NCBI GenBank assembly: GCA_965200775.1
Contig: OZ241383.1
Location: 744,001 to 808,000 of the forward strand
Direction: 5' to 3'
Source: Poriferisocius sp965200775
GTDB taxonomy: Bacteria; Actinomycetota; Acidimicrobiia; Acidimicrobiales; Bin134
Length of the DNA stretch: 64,000 nucleotides
Shown: positions 26,427-35,527 of the stretch, piece by piece
How the letters are laid out: each line of letters starts with the position of its first letter
Position numbering within the stretch: the stretch's first letter is position 1
Notes under the pieces: model-generated
The model's database searches: none
What the model saw: the letters and a program-made list of their open reading frames with translations, nothing else
What the model was told of the DNA's origin: nothing
Translations under genes and position numbers: made by a program

Positions 26427-27521
26427 TCAAAAGCCGTAGAGGTCATGGGCGTTGCCGCAGAGGATCCGATGGCGCTCATCGTGAGGCACCCCGGTGAAGG
26501 CGCTCTGGATGCTCCGCCACGAAAGCGGCCAGTCGGCGCTTATGTGCGGATAGTCGCTCGACCAGAGCATTTGCCGAACGCCGATCCAGCTCCGGTTGGC
26601 GATTCCGAAGTTGTCGGTCATGAAGCCGAAGGAGAAGTGCCGTTCCATGTAGTGACCCGGCGGGTGGGCCAGGTTGAAGCCGCTGATGGGGTTCAGCCGG
26701 TGGTAGTTGTTGTCGATCTGCTCGCTCACGAACGGCACCCAGCCGCAGTCGGTCTCGGCGAACACAACGTGCAGGCCTGGGAACCGGTCAAACACGCCGG
26801 CGAACACGAACTGGATCATCCGCTCGGGGGCGTCGAAGAACCGACCGTAGCCGGGCAATTTGTGGGTGTGGCGGGCCGGCATCGCCTGCGAGAGCGAGAC
26901 GTGGATGCTGAGCGGTATGCCCATCTCGCTCAGCAGGCCCCAGATCTTGTCGTCCTCGGCTTGAATCTCCAAGCTGCCGTTTGGGTAGCAGCCGATCATG
27001 GCGCCTCTCATCTCGGGCCGCCCTGCTACCCGCCGGATCTCCTCGGCGGCCGGCTCCGCTCCCCGGTTGGGCACCAACATCACCCCGGCGAAGCGCTCGG
27101 GAGCGTGAGCGGTGTACTCCGAGAGCCAGTCGTTGTAGGCCCGAACCATGGCCAGGTGGTACTCGGGGTCGGGGCTGGCGACTATCGCCTGGGCCAGCCT
27201 GGGAGTGGGATACAGCACCTCGGCGTCCACCCCGTCGCGGTCCATCTCCTGCATTCGAGCAGCAGGGTCGTAGCCACCCCGGCGAATGTCCTCGAAGTAC
27301 ACCCAGCCGCTCATCTCCTCGGGGGCCATGCCGGCGCAGGCGTTCATGCCGAAGTTGATGGGATCGGCTACCCCCTCCAGCACCCAGGCGTCGCCTTGCT
27401 CGAAGCGTTCAATCCGCGGCGCCCGATCACGCAGTTTGGCCGGTACCCGGGATGTCCAAAGGTCGGGCGGCTCGTTCACGTGACTGTCAGCGGAGATGAG
27501 CTGATACGTCTGGTCCGGCAT
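26427..27521 (-). CDS. amidohydrolase family 2 (ACMSD-like) metal-dependent hydrolase
   Basis: 364 residues, a TIM-barrel amidohydrolase that appears intact. It starts QLISADSHVNEPPDLW, where the DxH pair replaces the usual HxH of the metal site. Metal-ligand histidines are expected in PLSIHVSL and in SSDYPHISADWP near the C-terminus, and it ends CGNAHDLYGF, the family tail. Relatives act in catabolism of aromatic or cyclic compounds by decarboxylation or hydrolysis. ATG 27521 was chosen because conserved sequence begins there; upstream codons in frame belong to an overlapping different-frame gene. A second, broken gene of the same family lies at 34351. Confidence 0.82.
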   Translation of the reverse strand: MPDQTYQLISADSHVNEPPDLWTSRVPAKLRDRAPRIERFEQGDAWVLEGVADPINFGMNACAGMAPEEMSGWVYFEDIRRGGYDPAARMQEMDRDGVDAEVLYPTPRLAQAIVASPDPEYHLAMVRAYNDWLSEYTAHAPERFAGVMLVPNRGAEPAAEEIRRVAGRPEMRGAMIGCYPNGSLEIQAEDDKIWGLLSEMGIPLSIHVSLSQAMPARHTHKLPGYGRFFDAPERMIQFVFAGVFDRFPGLHVVFAETDCGWVPFVSEQIDNNYHRLNPISGFNLAHPPGHYMERHFSFGFMTDNFGIANRSWIGVRQMLWSSDYPHISADWPLSWRSIQSAFTGVPHDERHRILCGNAHDLYGF

Positions 27522-27615
27522 CTGGCTTTGACTCACTTTCGGGTTCAGTTCTTTCTCTGACTCCTGCCAATCGACTTGATGATTCGGGCAGGCGGCTGGG
27601 CCGAGGGGGTTGTCC

Positions 27616-28818
27616 TCACAACTCCCTGCCCACACGGTGTCGCTCGTAGTGGGCGTGCTCCACCCGCCGAGGGGTGACGCAGTCGCCGATCCGGTGCAGT
27701 TCAACGTTATGGTCGCGCAACTCGTAGTAGAGGCCGTTGCGGGGGACGCTTCCCACCGATAGCACCACGGCGTCCACCTCATGGACAGTGGATGTCTGCC
27801 CGGTCTGGCTGTCGGACAAATCAACGGAGTCCGAACCGATCCGGGTAATGGAAGTCCAAGGGTGGAAGGACACCGGACGACCCCGCAGCAGATCGACGAA
27901 CTGAGGACGGTAGTTGTAGAGCATGTCGGCGGCGAATATCCCCAGAGTGCTGAGAGCTGTGATCTTGGTGCCCTGTTCGAGGAGGTACTCCAGGGGGTCG
28001 GAACTTTGGTAGTAGCCATTGCCGTCGAGCAACACCACGTGATTGGCACCTTCGAGGCGGCCTTGGAGCACGTCCCATGGGGTGTACACATGAGGCAGGT
28101 CTGCGCCTGGTATCCCCAGAGGCTGGTGTTGAGATGCCGACCAGTGATCTGCCGGTGGATGATCGGAGCGAGGCATTGAGCCGGTGGCCACGACCACTGC
28201 ATCAGGGGCCAATTCGTCTACCAGAGCACCGGTAACCTTCACTCCGAGTCTGATCTCCACGTCCAGGCGTAGAAGCTGTGCGACCCTCACTTCAACCACC
28301 TGCCCGAACTCCGAGCGACGAGCCACCTGCGTGATGAGGTTAACCTGGCCACCCAACTGTTCACCCTGCTCGCAGAGCACCACAGAGTGCCCGCGTCTGG
28401 CAGCGGTTGCAGCCGCCTCCAGCCCGGCTGGGCCACCTCCCGCCACCAGTATCAGGCGAGGACGCTCAGCGCGACGCAGCGTGCCTATGCCCAACTCCTT
28501 CTCCCGGCCCACCGTGGGATTCTGGGTGCAGGTGATGGGCATGTGCTGGTAGTGGCGGCCTATGCAGCCCTGGCTGGCGCCTATGCAGCGCACCACTTCT
28601 TCGGGGCGGCCCTCGGCCAGTTTGTTGGGGTACTCCGGGTCGGCGATGGCCTGCCGGCCGAGCGCCACCATGTCAGCGCTGCCTTCCGTCAGGATCCGGT
28701 TGGCCAGAGCAGGGTCAACGATGCGACCGACCACGAACACCGGAATCTTCGACTTGATGGCTGCTTTCGTCTCAGCGGCAGCGGGAACCAGATTGCCCTG
28801 CGGGGACCCAATGTTCAT
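27616..28818 (-). pseudogene. C-terminal part of a 2,4-dienoyl-CoA reductase-like flavin oxidoreductase, cut off by an in-frame stop
   Basis: 400 codons from ATG 28818. Begins in the second half of the FMN barrel (VFVVGRIVDPALANRIL, ADMVALGRQAIADP), passes the iron-sulfur Cys stretch (CIGASQGCIGRHYQ, then C in PITCTQNP) and ends in the FAD/NAD domain (LILVAGGGPAGLEAAATAARRGH, VVATGSMPRSDHP). A TAA at 28831-28833 separates it in the same frame from the upstream piece at 28831-29622. A gene of this family should be about 650-700 residues. The C-terminus ends where expected for the second nucleotide domain, so only the 5' part is damaged. Confidence 0.85.
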
Positions 28819-28830
28819 GAGTGCAATCTC

Positions 28831-29622
28831 TTAGCCCCACGCGCTCATGTTGAGAAAGTCCACCAAACCTGAATCGGCCAAGACTTGGCTTGCTTCCATC
28901 GAGTCGTGGCGGGTGAAGCTGCCACTACCCAACTGCCATTCGGTGTTGAGGCGCACTCCGACAGGGAAGTCTTGACCCACAGCGGAACGCACCGCCTGAA
29001 GCACATTGATGAGGAATCTCATGCGATTTTCGAGGCTTCCCCCGTATCCGTCGGTGCGGTGGTTGTAAGCGGGGGTGAGGAACTCCGACAGGAGGTAGCT
29101 GTGCGCCGCGTGTATCTCCACACCGTCGAAGCCGATGTCGAATGCGGCAAGGCGCTCCGAGCGGGTCTCGGCCACTATCAGCATGTCGTTCAGTAGAGCC
29201 ATGCCATTTGGGGACACGATGTTCTCGGTTGCCACCTCGGTTGTGCCGTCAGGATTGGTGATGACAATGCTGTCCGGGTTCCGGGTGCCGATATAGGCCC
29301 GCCCTTGGCTGTCCACCACCATGTCCAGCAGGAACTCGCAGGGGAGCCTGCTGAAATCTGCGACTTGCGTCACGGTGCCGTCGTCATTGAGTCGCAGCAG
29401 CCGCTTGTCCAGCATGGATACCACCAGTGGGGCTCCGCTGGGGGTGAATCCCAACCCCCCGGCGCGGTCGGCCAACGTGGCCATCACGGTGCATGAGCCG
29501 TCGGGGTTGAGACGTTTGACCTGGTGGGCATGTATGTCGCAGAACCACAGCCTCCCCCTGTGCCAGCGGGGAGTCTCGGGGAACACCAGCCCCTCACAAA
29601 CAACCTGCCGCTCGGGTTTCAT
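28831..29622 (-). pseudogene. in-frame fusion of an SMP-30/gluconolactonase N-terminus to the middle of a flavin oxidoreductase
   Basis: 263 codons. Residues 1-164 are an SMP-30/gluconolactonase beta-propeller N-terminus (VFPETPRWHRGRLWFCDIHA, GRAYIGTRNPD, SPNGMALLNDMLIVAETRSE). From about residue 165 (FDGVEIHAAHSYLLSEFLTP, NHRTDGYGGSLENRMRFL) it becomes the FMN barrel of an Old Yellow Enzyme/FadH-like oxidoreductase. The join near base 29130 falls where the two families share a GxDG sequence, as expected from a deletion between neighbouring genes. It stops at TAA 28831-28833, in frame with the rest of the oxidoreductase at 28818. Confidence 0.85.
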
Positions 29623-29635
29623 CTCGAGGTAGCGG

Positions 29636-30196
29636 TCAGCGGAGGGCGGGTTCGTTGTAGGTTCCGGGGAGGTCCTCGGGGTTCAGCTTGGTCACCCGTT
29701 CCGGGGTGAACATGAGCCCGTCGGAGTAGCTGTCCTCACCGACCAGCTTCCCCTCGTCGTTGTAGGGCCAAAACAGTACGAGCCGCATCGTCACCGCGTA
29801 GGCCCCGGCCGGGTCGTCCACCTCCAGGCCACGGTCCTGCAGCACCCGACCTGGGTACACCTGATGGAATACCCCCTCGGTCACGATGCAGTAGTCGTCC
29901 ACCACCAAGCGTTCGATGTCGTAGTGGACCGTGTTGCGACCTTCCTCGTACAACTGGGTGTAGTGGGAGGTGACCGCCGCCAAACCCTTGGGCCCAGCGT
30001 CGAAGCCCGAGTCTGCGATCCAGAAGTGGTACTGGGGATCGTCGGAGAGGGTTGACAGCAGCCGGTCGAAGTCTTCGGTGGCTTCTGCTTGTAGGTGGTC
30101 GATCAGCACCTGAAGCAGCAGCCGGTGCCTGTGGTTGGTGGTGACGGCCAGACGCTCCTCGACGGCAGTCCAGCTACGAGTGGGGTCGATTTTCAT
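29636..30196 (-). CDS. NTF2/SnoaL-like protein related to ring-hydroxylating dioxygenase small subunits
   Basis: 186 residues, apparently intact. Start ATG 30196 follows AAGGAG at the right distance. The sequence (EDFDRLLSTLSDDPQYHFWI, GLAAVTSHYTQLYEEGRNTVHYDIERLVVDDYCIVTEGVF) has the helix-then-curved-sheet pattern of the NTF2-like fold seen in SnoaL cyclases and dioxygenase beta subunits. I cannot assign a reaction. It overlaps the end of the DapA-like pseudogene by 23 nt and precedes the SMP-30 fusion by 13 nt, so it was part of the same operon. Confidence 0.7.
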   Translation of the reverse strand: MKIDPTRSWTAVEERLAVTTNHRHRLLLQVLIDHLQAEATEDFDRLLSTLSDDPQYHFWIADSGFDAGPKGLAAVTSHYTQLYEEGRNTVHYDIERLVVDDYCIVTEGVFHQVYPGRVLQDRGLEVDDPAGAYAVTMRLVLFWPYNDEGKLVGEDSYSDGLMFTPERVTKLNPEDLPGTYNEPALR

Positions 30197-31149
30197 GATG
30201 CTCCTTGTCTGTTTGTTGGGTGCCGATGAGATCGTCATTCGGAAGGTAACCGAGTTGGGCGAGGCCTGCCTTCAGCTCTTCCAGTTCGGTGCCGTTTAGG
30301 TCCAGAAGCGGGGACCGCAGCGCACCGGCCGGCAGGCCCATGAGCCTCAGCGCCGCCTTGAGTGAGCGGGGGTTACCGGAGCGGGAGAGCAGGCTATTGA
30401 GGCGCAGCAGCCCTGCGAAACCTTCCGGTGTGTACTGGTTCCGAACCTCGCCGGCCAGAGACGGCGCGACGTTCGGCTCGAAACACAAAACCCCAGCAGC
30501 GCCCAGTGCTTTTGCCGCCGACAGGTGCCCGACAATGCCCACTCGTATTTCCAGCCGCGCTCCCAGCGCCTCCAGTACGTCACCCAGAGCAGGCACCGCA
30601 GGGTCCGACCAGTTGAGGCCCACAAGGTGCCGGTAGTCATTGGCCAGGCGGACCAGGAGGTCCACCGTCAGCGGGTAGCCCGCCAGGTAGAGGTTGTGGG
30701 AGAGGTGAATGGGCCCTTCCAGCTTCTCCAACAGAGTCCGGTAGTAGTGCTCCAGCTCGTCCTGACGAGGGGGAGCGGCCCCTGTGCGGGGCGGCAACAC
30801 CTGCACGGCGTCAACCCCGGCGTCAAAGCACCGACGGGCCAGCTCCAAGGTGGTCGCCGTGTCGCCCAGCCCCACCCCGGCGGCATGGACGGGTACCTGC
30901 CCGCCGATGGCATCGGCGGCAACCTGGCAGGCACGCACCTTCTCCTCGACGCTCAGCAGGTGCCCCTCGCCGCTGCCCTGGCTGCACACGTACACACTGC
31001 CCCGCCCTCGGCCACCCTCAGCAGATGCGATCTCAAGGCGGCTTCGTCCAGAGAACCATCCGCACCGAACGGGGTGATGGACATGCAGAAGATCACGACG
31101 GATGTCCATCCCCGGATCGAGTCCGTGTGGCGCCGGCTCGGCTGCTCAT
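30174..31149 (-). pseudogene. DapA/N-acetylneuraminate-lyase-family aldolase, frameshifted
   Basis: Two overlapping frames form one gene. From ATG 31149, which overlaps the dppF stop (ATGA), one frame reads through VVIFCMSITPFGADGSLDEA and LLRVAEGG. At about 30998-31010, in a G-rich run, reading must shift (one base missing, modulo 3) to continue as GSVYVCSQGSGEGHLLSVEE. The rest is a class I aldolase barrel (GVDAVQVLPPRTGAAPPRQD, HLSHNLYLAGYPLT). The Schiff-base Lys expected after the sixth strand is not obvious: VGLNWSDPAV occupies that place. So it may have been degenerate before the frameshift. The family includes dihydrodipicolinate synthase-like enzymes. Confidence 0.8.
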
Positions 31150-32207
31150 GGGGTGCGGAGTTCCGACACAGGAGCGCCGTTCAAGGTGGGTCCCTCGTGG
31201 TGCAGATGGCAGGCCACCCAGTCGTCGCCGAAGGGCCTCAACGGGGGTTGCTCGGTAACACACAGGTCAAATGCGTGCGGGCAGCGCGTGCGGAACCGGC
31301 AGCCACTGGGGATGTTGGTAGGGCTGGGAACCTCACCCTTCAAAACGATCCGTTCCCGGCTGCGGTCGACATCGGTGTAGGGGTGCGGGATCGCCGATAG
31401 CAGCGCTTCGGTGTAGGGGTGGCGGGGGCTGTGGTACACCTGTTCCGAGGTTCCTATCTCCACGATCTTGCCCAGGTACATGACGGCAATGCGGTGACTC
31501 ACGTGATGAACCACGAAAAGGTCGTGAGCGATAAACAGGTACGACACTCCCAGCCGGTCCTGGAGCTCGCCAAGCAGGTTCACGGCTTGCGACTGGGTGG
31601 ACACATCCAGCGCGCTGACTGGCTCGTCCAGCACGATCAATTCGGGCTCCACAGCCAAGGCCCGGGCCAGTCCCACTCGCTGACGTTGACCTCCGGACAG
31701 CTTATAGGGGTAACGGCCCAGGTGGTAGTGACCGAGGCCCACCAACTCCAATAGATGGACGGCGCGGTCCTTGCTGTCCTTCTTCGACAAATCCTGATGA
31801 AACTTGAGGGGTTCGCTGATTATCTGCCCGACGGTCATCTTCGGGTTCAGCGACCCTGTGATGTCCTGGAACACCGCTTGCATGTATCTCCGCAAGTCCC
31901 GCAGCCCCGCCCCTGTAAGGGTGGTTATGTCCCGCCCGTTGAGCTCTATGCAGCCGTCTGTGGGGTCGATTAGGCGCAGCAGCAAACGGCCGGTGGTGGA
32001 CTTTCCCGAGCCACTTTCGCCAACCAGCCCCAAGGTTTCGCCTCTTCCGATGGTGAAATCCAGGCCGTCCACAGCCACTGTCGGCTGGGTCCGGCGGTTC
32101 CCCGGGAACACCTTGCGTAAACCCTCCACGCGCACAAGCGGGGCTGCGGCAGAGTCGTCGCCAACGGTTTGCGGCCGTTCGGGAGCCGATTCGGAGGTTG
32201 AACTCAT
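31146..32207 (-). CDS. oligopeptide/dipeptide ABC transporter ATPase (DppF/OppF-like)
   Basis: 353 residues, intact. Walker A GESGSGKST at about 63-71, LSGGQRQRVGLARAL signature, Walker B LIVLDEPVSALD, H-loop IAHD, and the C-terminal oligopeptide-transporter extension with PSGCRFRTRCPHAFDLC. This pairs with the DppD-like ATPase upstream, which carries an in-frame stop; with permease and binding protein also broken, the transporter is almost certainly non-functional. The start overlaps the dppD stop (ATGA). Confidence 0.9.
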   Translation of the reverse strand: MSSTSESAPERPQTVGDDSAAAPLVRVEGLRKVFPGNRRTQPTVAVDGLDFTIGRGETLGLVGESGSGKSTTGRLLLRLIDPTDGCIELNGRDITTLTGAGLRDLRRYMQAVFQDITGSLNPKMTVGQIISEPLKFHQDLSKKDSKDRAVHLLELVGLGHYHLGRYPYKLSGGQRQRVGLARALAVEPELIVLDEPVSALDVSTQSQAVNLLGELQDRLGVSYLFIAHDLFVVHHVSHRIAVMYLGKIVEIGTSEQVYHSPRHPYTEALLSAIPHPYTDVDRSRERIVLKGEVPSPTNIPSGCRFRTRCPHAFDLCVTEQPPLRPFGDDWVACHLHHEGPTLNGAPVSELRTP

Positions 32208-33187
32208 CTGCGGGACTCGTGCAGTTCTTCGTGGCGAATGCAGCGAACCTCATGGCCATCAACCATCTCCAGGGACGGCAGGTTCAGGCGGCACGCATCT
32301 GTTGAGTATGTGCAGCGGGGAGAGAAGCGGCAACCTTCGTCGTATCGTCCCGGGCGCGGCGGCGCACCGGGGACCACGGGAAGGCGCCCTCCACAGTAAG
32401 CGGGATGAGGGGCTGCTTTGATGAGGGCCTCGGAGTACGGGTGGCGCGGGTCGCGCAGGAGCTGCTCGCTGGCGGAGCTCTCCACCACCTGTCCGGCGTA
32501 CATAATCATCAACCGTTCGGATATCTGGGCCAGAAGCCCCAGGTCGTGGGTCACGAACAGGACAGCCATGCCGAACTCCTGCTGTAGGTCTTGAAGCAGC
32601 TCCATGATCTGCGCTTGGATTGTGACGTCCAACGCCGTTGTGAGTTCGTCGGCAATCACCAGCTTGGGATTGCAACAAAGAGCCATGGCGATCATGGCCC
32701 GCTGCTGCATCCCGCCCGAGAACTGGAAGGAATAGCTGTCCAGGTTCTCGGTGGCATCGGGTATCCCGACCACTTCGAGCATCTCGGCTGCCTTGAGCCT
32801 TGCGGCCTGACGACTGACGTCCTCATGCCTGCGAACGGTCTCGGCTATCTGCTCGCCAATCGTGTAGGCGGGGTGGAGGCTGGTCATGGGTTCCTGGAAC
32901 ACCATGCTGATCTCCGAGCCGCGCACCTGCTAAAGGTCGCGTCGGGCCATCTTGAGCGGGTCGCGTTCCTCGAAGCGGATGGAACCGGTGGTAACAGGTT
33001 TGCGAGTGGGCAGAAGGCCCATAATGGTAAGGGCGGTCATGGTCTTGCCCGAGCCGCTCTCGCCGGCCAGCCCTACAACCTCACCCGGTTGGATCGAGAA
33101 CGAGACATCCTCCAGCACGCGTACCATGCCACCCTCGGTGGGAAGGTCCACGCAGAGTCCCTCCACTTCCACCAGGGGCTTGGTCAC
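32204..33187 (-). pseudogene. DppD/OppD-like ATPase interrupted by an in-frame TAG
   Basis: From GTG/ATG 33187 the gene reads VEVEGLCVDLPTEGGMVRVL and Walker A GESGSGKTM, then meets TAG at 32930-32932 after KMARRDL. Without leaving the frame it resumes QVRGSEISMVFQEPMTSLHP and continues through LVIADELTTALD to the C-terminal CRFSPRCTYSTDAC. The total would be about 327 residues, the normal length. The stop falls between Walker A and the Q-loop. A GTG just downstream could restart translation, but a product without Walker A would not hydrolyse ATP. Confidence 0.85.
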
Positions 33188-33245
33188 CTCTCACCTACCT
33201 TGTACATAACACGGCATGGTCCATTGGTGAACCGCGATGCTGGGC

Positions 33246-33659
33246 TCATTGCTCGACCCGTCCGAGGGCATCGCGCAGGCCGTCACCGAACACGTTCACA
33301 GCCAGAACGGTGGCGGCGCTGGCGGTTCCCGGCACGAAGATCGGCCAGGTGCGATGCCCTATCTGCTCAAAGCTCTGCCTCAAGATGTTTCCCTAGCTTG
33401 CATTGGGTGGTGTGATTCCCAACCCGAGAAAACTAAGGCTTGTCTCGGCCAGGATGGCCGTGCCAACCGCCAGGGACGCCTGAACGATCAAAGGTGCGGC
33501 GATGAGGGGAAGCACATGGCGCCACATGATGTAGGGGGTGGGCACGCCCACGGAGATCTCGGTCTCGCAGAGCTGTGACTTCCTCACCGTTCGCACCTCG
33601 CCGCGGATGAGCCGGATGAACACCGGGGTGAAGAAAATGCCCAGCGCTATGACGGCATT
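33246..33659 (-). pseudogene. C-terminal fragment of a DppC-like ABC permease with an in-frame TAG
   Basis: Only the last ~135 codons of the permease remain: VIALGIFFTPVFIRLIRGEV, the EAA-type loop degenerated to CETEISVGVPTPYIMWRHVLP, IVQASLAVGTAILAETSLSFLGLG. At 33393-33395 a TAG occupies the place of the Trp in the family motif PPxASWGNML. The same frame continues GNILRQSFEQIGHRTWPIF to a natural stop at 33246. Upstream it is fused in frame to a CitE-like fragment at about 33660. Confidence 0.85.
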
Positions 33660-34323
33660 GCGCAGGCCGGACAGGTCATCGGTGTTCCCGCCCCACATTC
33701 CGCTAATGGGGTAGCGGATGCCGGCGGCCCGTGCGTCCACCAGCACCTTCGAACGCAGAAAGAGGCTCTCCCGGCCCTCCAGAGTCCAGCGGAATCTGAG
33801 TGCCTGGCAGATATCGCCGAATCGGGAGACCGCACCGCCGAGGTATCCCACCCGGTCGGACGCAGAGGCAATCTCGTAGGCCATTCGCAGGCCCTGTGCG
33901 GTTTCGAGGATCGGGTAGATGATGGTGGAGCCGACCTTGCGCCCGAGTTCGGTTTCGACGTTTGTGAGAAGGGCGTCGGCAGCGATTACATCTCCCGACC
34001 CGACCACCTTGGGCAACATGATCCCGGCCAGAGCCGGATGCATAACCGCTCGCAGATCACCGAGCATTTGTCCGGTGGCCGGAGGCTGCACCCTCACGAA
34101 CAGGAGCGGGCCCTTAACCGGGTTGCTGTTTGGCCAAGAAGTCGCTGGCGGTGATTCTGGCTCGCTCGCGAACCTCGGGCGTGTAGGGGGTTTCCGGCCC
34201 CTCCACATTTATGACCACTGCGTCGGCCCCCGAGGTGGTGGCTGCATCAATGCTCTCTCGTATCGACCCGGCGCTGAACACAACCGTGCGCAGTGGGCGT
34301 GCATCCTGTTTGGGGGTTCCCAT
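33660..34323 (-). pseudogene. CitE/HpcH-HpaI-like lyase, frameshifted and truncated
   Basis: Starts at ATG 34323 (TVVFSAGSIRESIDAATTSG, ADAVVINVEGPE). The reading frame runs out at a TAA at 34114-34116, and the protein continues in another frame from about 34121 (VKGPLLFVRVQPPATGQMLG, MLPKVVGSGDVI, YPILETAQGLR, SKVLVDARAAG). The HpcH/HpaI aldolase/citrate-lyase beta barrel ends abruptly after MWGGNTDDLSGLRN, where DppC sequence takes over. So one frameshift and one deletion fusion disrupt it. Confidence 0.82.
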
Positions 34324-34350
34324 TGAGCTCCTCAGTATCTTGATCTGCTG

Positions 34351-34751
34351 CTAGAAGCCGTACAGGTCTCGGCAGTTGTCCCGGCAGATGGCCTGACGCA
34401 CCTCGGGGGGTGTGTCGGCGAAGTGCTGGTCGAGAACAGACTGGGAATTGGGCCAGGTGCTCACATGATGGGGGAAATCGTTGCCCCACATCATGGTTTC
34501 CAGGCCTATCACCTCCCGGGCCAGTATCCCGGTGCGATCCCGTATGAAGGTAACGCGGATGTTGTTGTGGAAGTGCTCACTGGGCAGCTTGGAGATGGCC
34601 TTGCCATGGCGCACTTCAGATGGTCGGTGTCGGGGTCCGAGATCAGGCGTGGTGCCCTTTCCTTGAACTCGGTGGGTACGTGTCTTTGCCACAGGTTGTG
34701 AGGCTCGATTACGTGCGAGTCAGAGGAGATGACCTGATAGTCGATGCTCAT
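34351..34751 (-). pseudogene. remnant of an amidohydrolase family 2 gene with internal deletion
   Basis: The first ~45 codons from ATG 34751 (YQVISSDSHVIEPHNLW) and the last ~75 codons (FHNNIRVTFIRDRTGILARE, LETMMWGNDFPHHVSTWPNS, ending CRDNCRDLYGF) are amidohydrolase ends in two different frames. The middle, roughly 200 residues with most metal ligands, is missing. It is a relative of the intact gene at 26427. Confidence 0.85.
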
Positions 34752-34772
34752 TGTGCTCCGATCAAGTTTTGC

Positions 34773-34809
34773 CGGTTGCAGACCGGAGTGCTGTTCCGGT
34801 CCGCAACCG
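34773..34809 (-). terminator. strong stem-loop downstream of the substrate-binding-protein remnant
   Basis: Arms 34773-34787 and 34795-34809 pair over 15 bp with a single mismatch around a 7-nt loop (GTGCTGT). Such hairpins commonly follow binding-protein genes in peptide-transporter operons, where they protect the upstream mRNA. No T tract follows on the minus strand. Confidence 0.55.
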
Positions 34810-34831
34810 ACGAGGTTTGTTCCAGTCCCGG

Positions 34832-35503
34832 TCAGTCCTTGGCGATGTAGATAGGGTCGAGGAAGTTGCCCTCTTCACAGGTGGTGTATCCCCGGCCTAT
34901 GCCCTTCACCTCCGGGCGAAATACCGAAAGCCCTGAATTGTGGTAGATGGGCACCGCCAAGGCTTCCGCCATGATCGCCTGCTCGATCTGGGCAACCGAA
35001 ATCGTCAAACCGTCGGGATAACCAGCTTCTGCAAGCAGCTCCTTGGCCCGTTCGGGGTCGTACGGGTAGGGGTTCTCAGCAACCCCCTTGGCCGGGCTGG
35101 ACGGTGCGATCGGCCCGAACGACTCCGAGCCGGGCACTCCGGTCACGAACTCGGCGGCAACAGGGCGGTTTATGGCGTGATTCAACGCCTGCCGTACCCG
35201 GATGTCGTCGTAGGGTGACACGCTGGCCTTTATGAACAACTCTCCGTACTGGACCGTGGGGGTGATGATGAACTCAATGTCCCCGTCGTCGGCTGCATCC
35301 TGAGCCAGAGGCAGATCGGTATCCTTCATGGTGGAGAAGTCCACCTCCCCGTCCTTGATCCGCTCGATTTGGAACTCGCTGGCGGAGCCGAGGAAGTCGA
35401 AACCGGTCAGAAGAACGTTGTCGGCGTCCCAATGGTTGGGGTTGCGGCTGACATGCGCCTCCTCGTCGGGGATGTGGCTGTCGTAGAGGTGTACTCTCGC
35501 CAT
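34832..35503 (-). pseudogene. truncated family 5 (peptide/nickel) extracellular substrate-binding protein
   Basis: 223 open codons matching middle and C-terminal parts of SBP family 5: VSRNPNHWDADNVLLTGFDF, DIRVRQALNHAINRPVAAEF, PYPYDPERAKELLAEAGYPD. The normal protein is about 500-550 residues with an N-terminal lipoprotein signal; here the N-terminal ~200 residues and signal are absent. After GLTISV the text jumps to AQIEQAIMAEALAVPIYHNS, which belongs close to the C-terminus, so an internal deletion of about 150 residues is also implied. Confidence 0.82.
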
Positions 35504-35527
35504 CTGGGGAGAGTTAAGGGGGCAAAA

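Noticed and set aside
27522..28202. Long minus-strand extension of the amidohydrolase frame (start at 28202)
   Set aside because: It is antisense-free but lies in another frame of the flavin oxidoreductase and has no conserved sequence before the SADSH motif.
26427..35503. Stop-codon reassignment (TAG/TAA read as amino acid) as an explanation for split genes
   Set aside because: The same region has frameshifts, truncations and deletion fusions, and genes elsewhere end normally at TAG and TAA.
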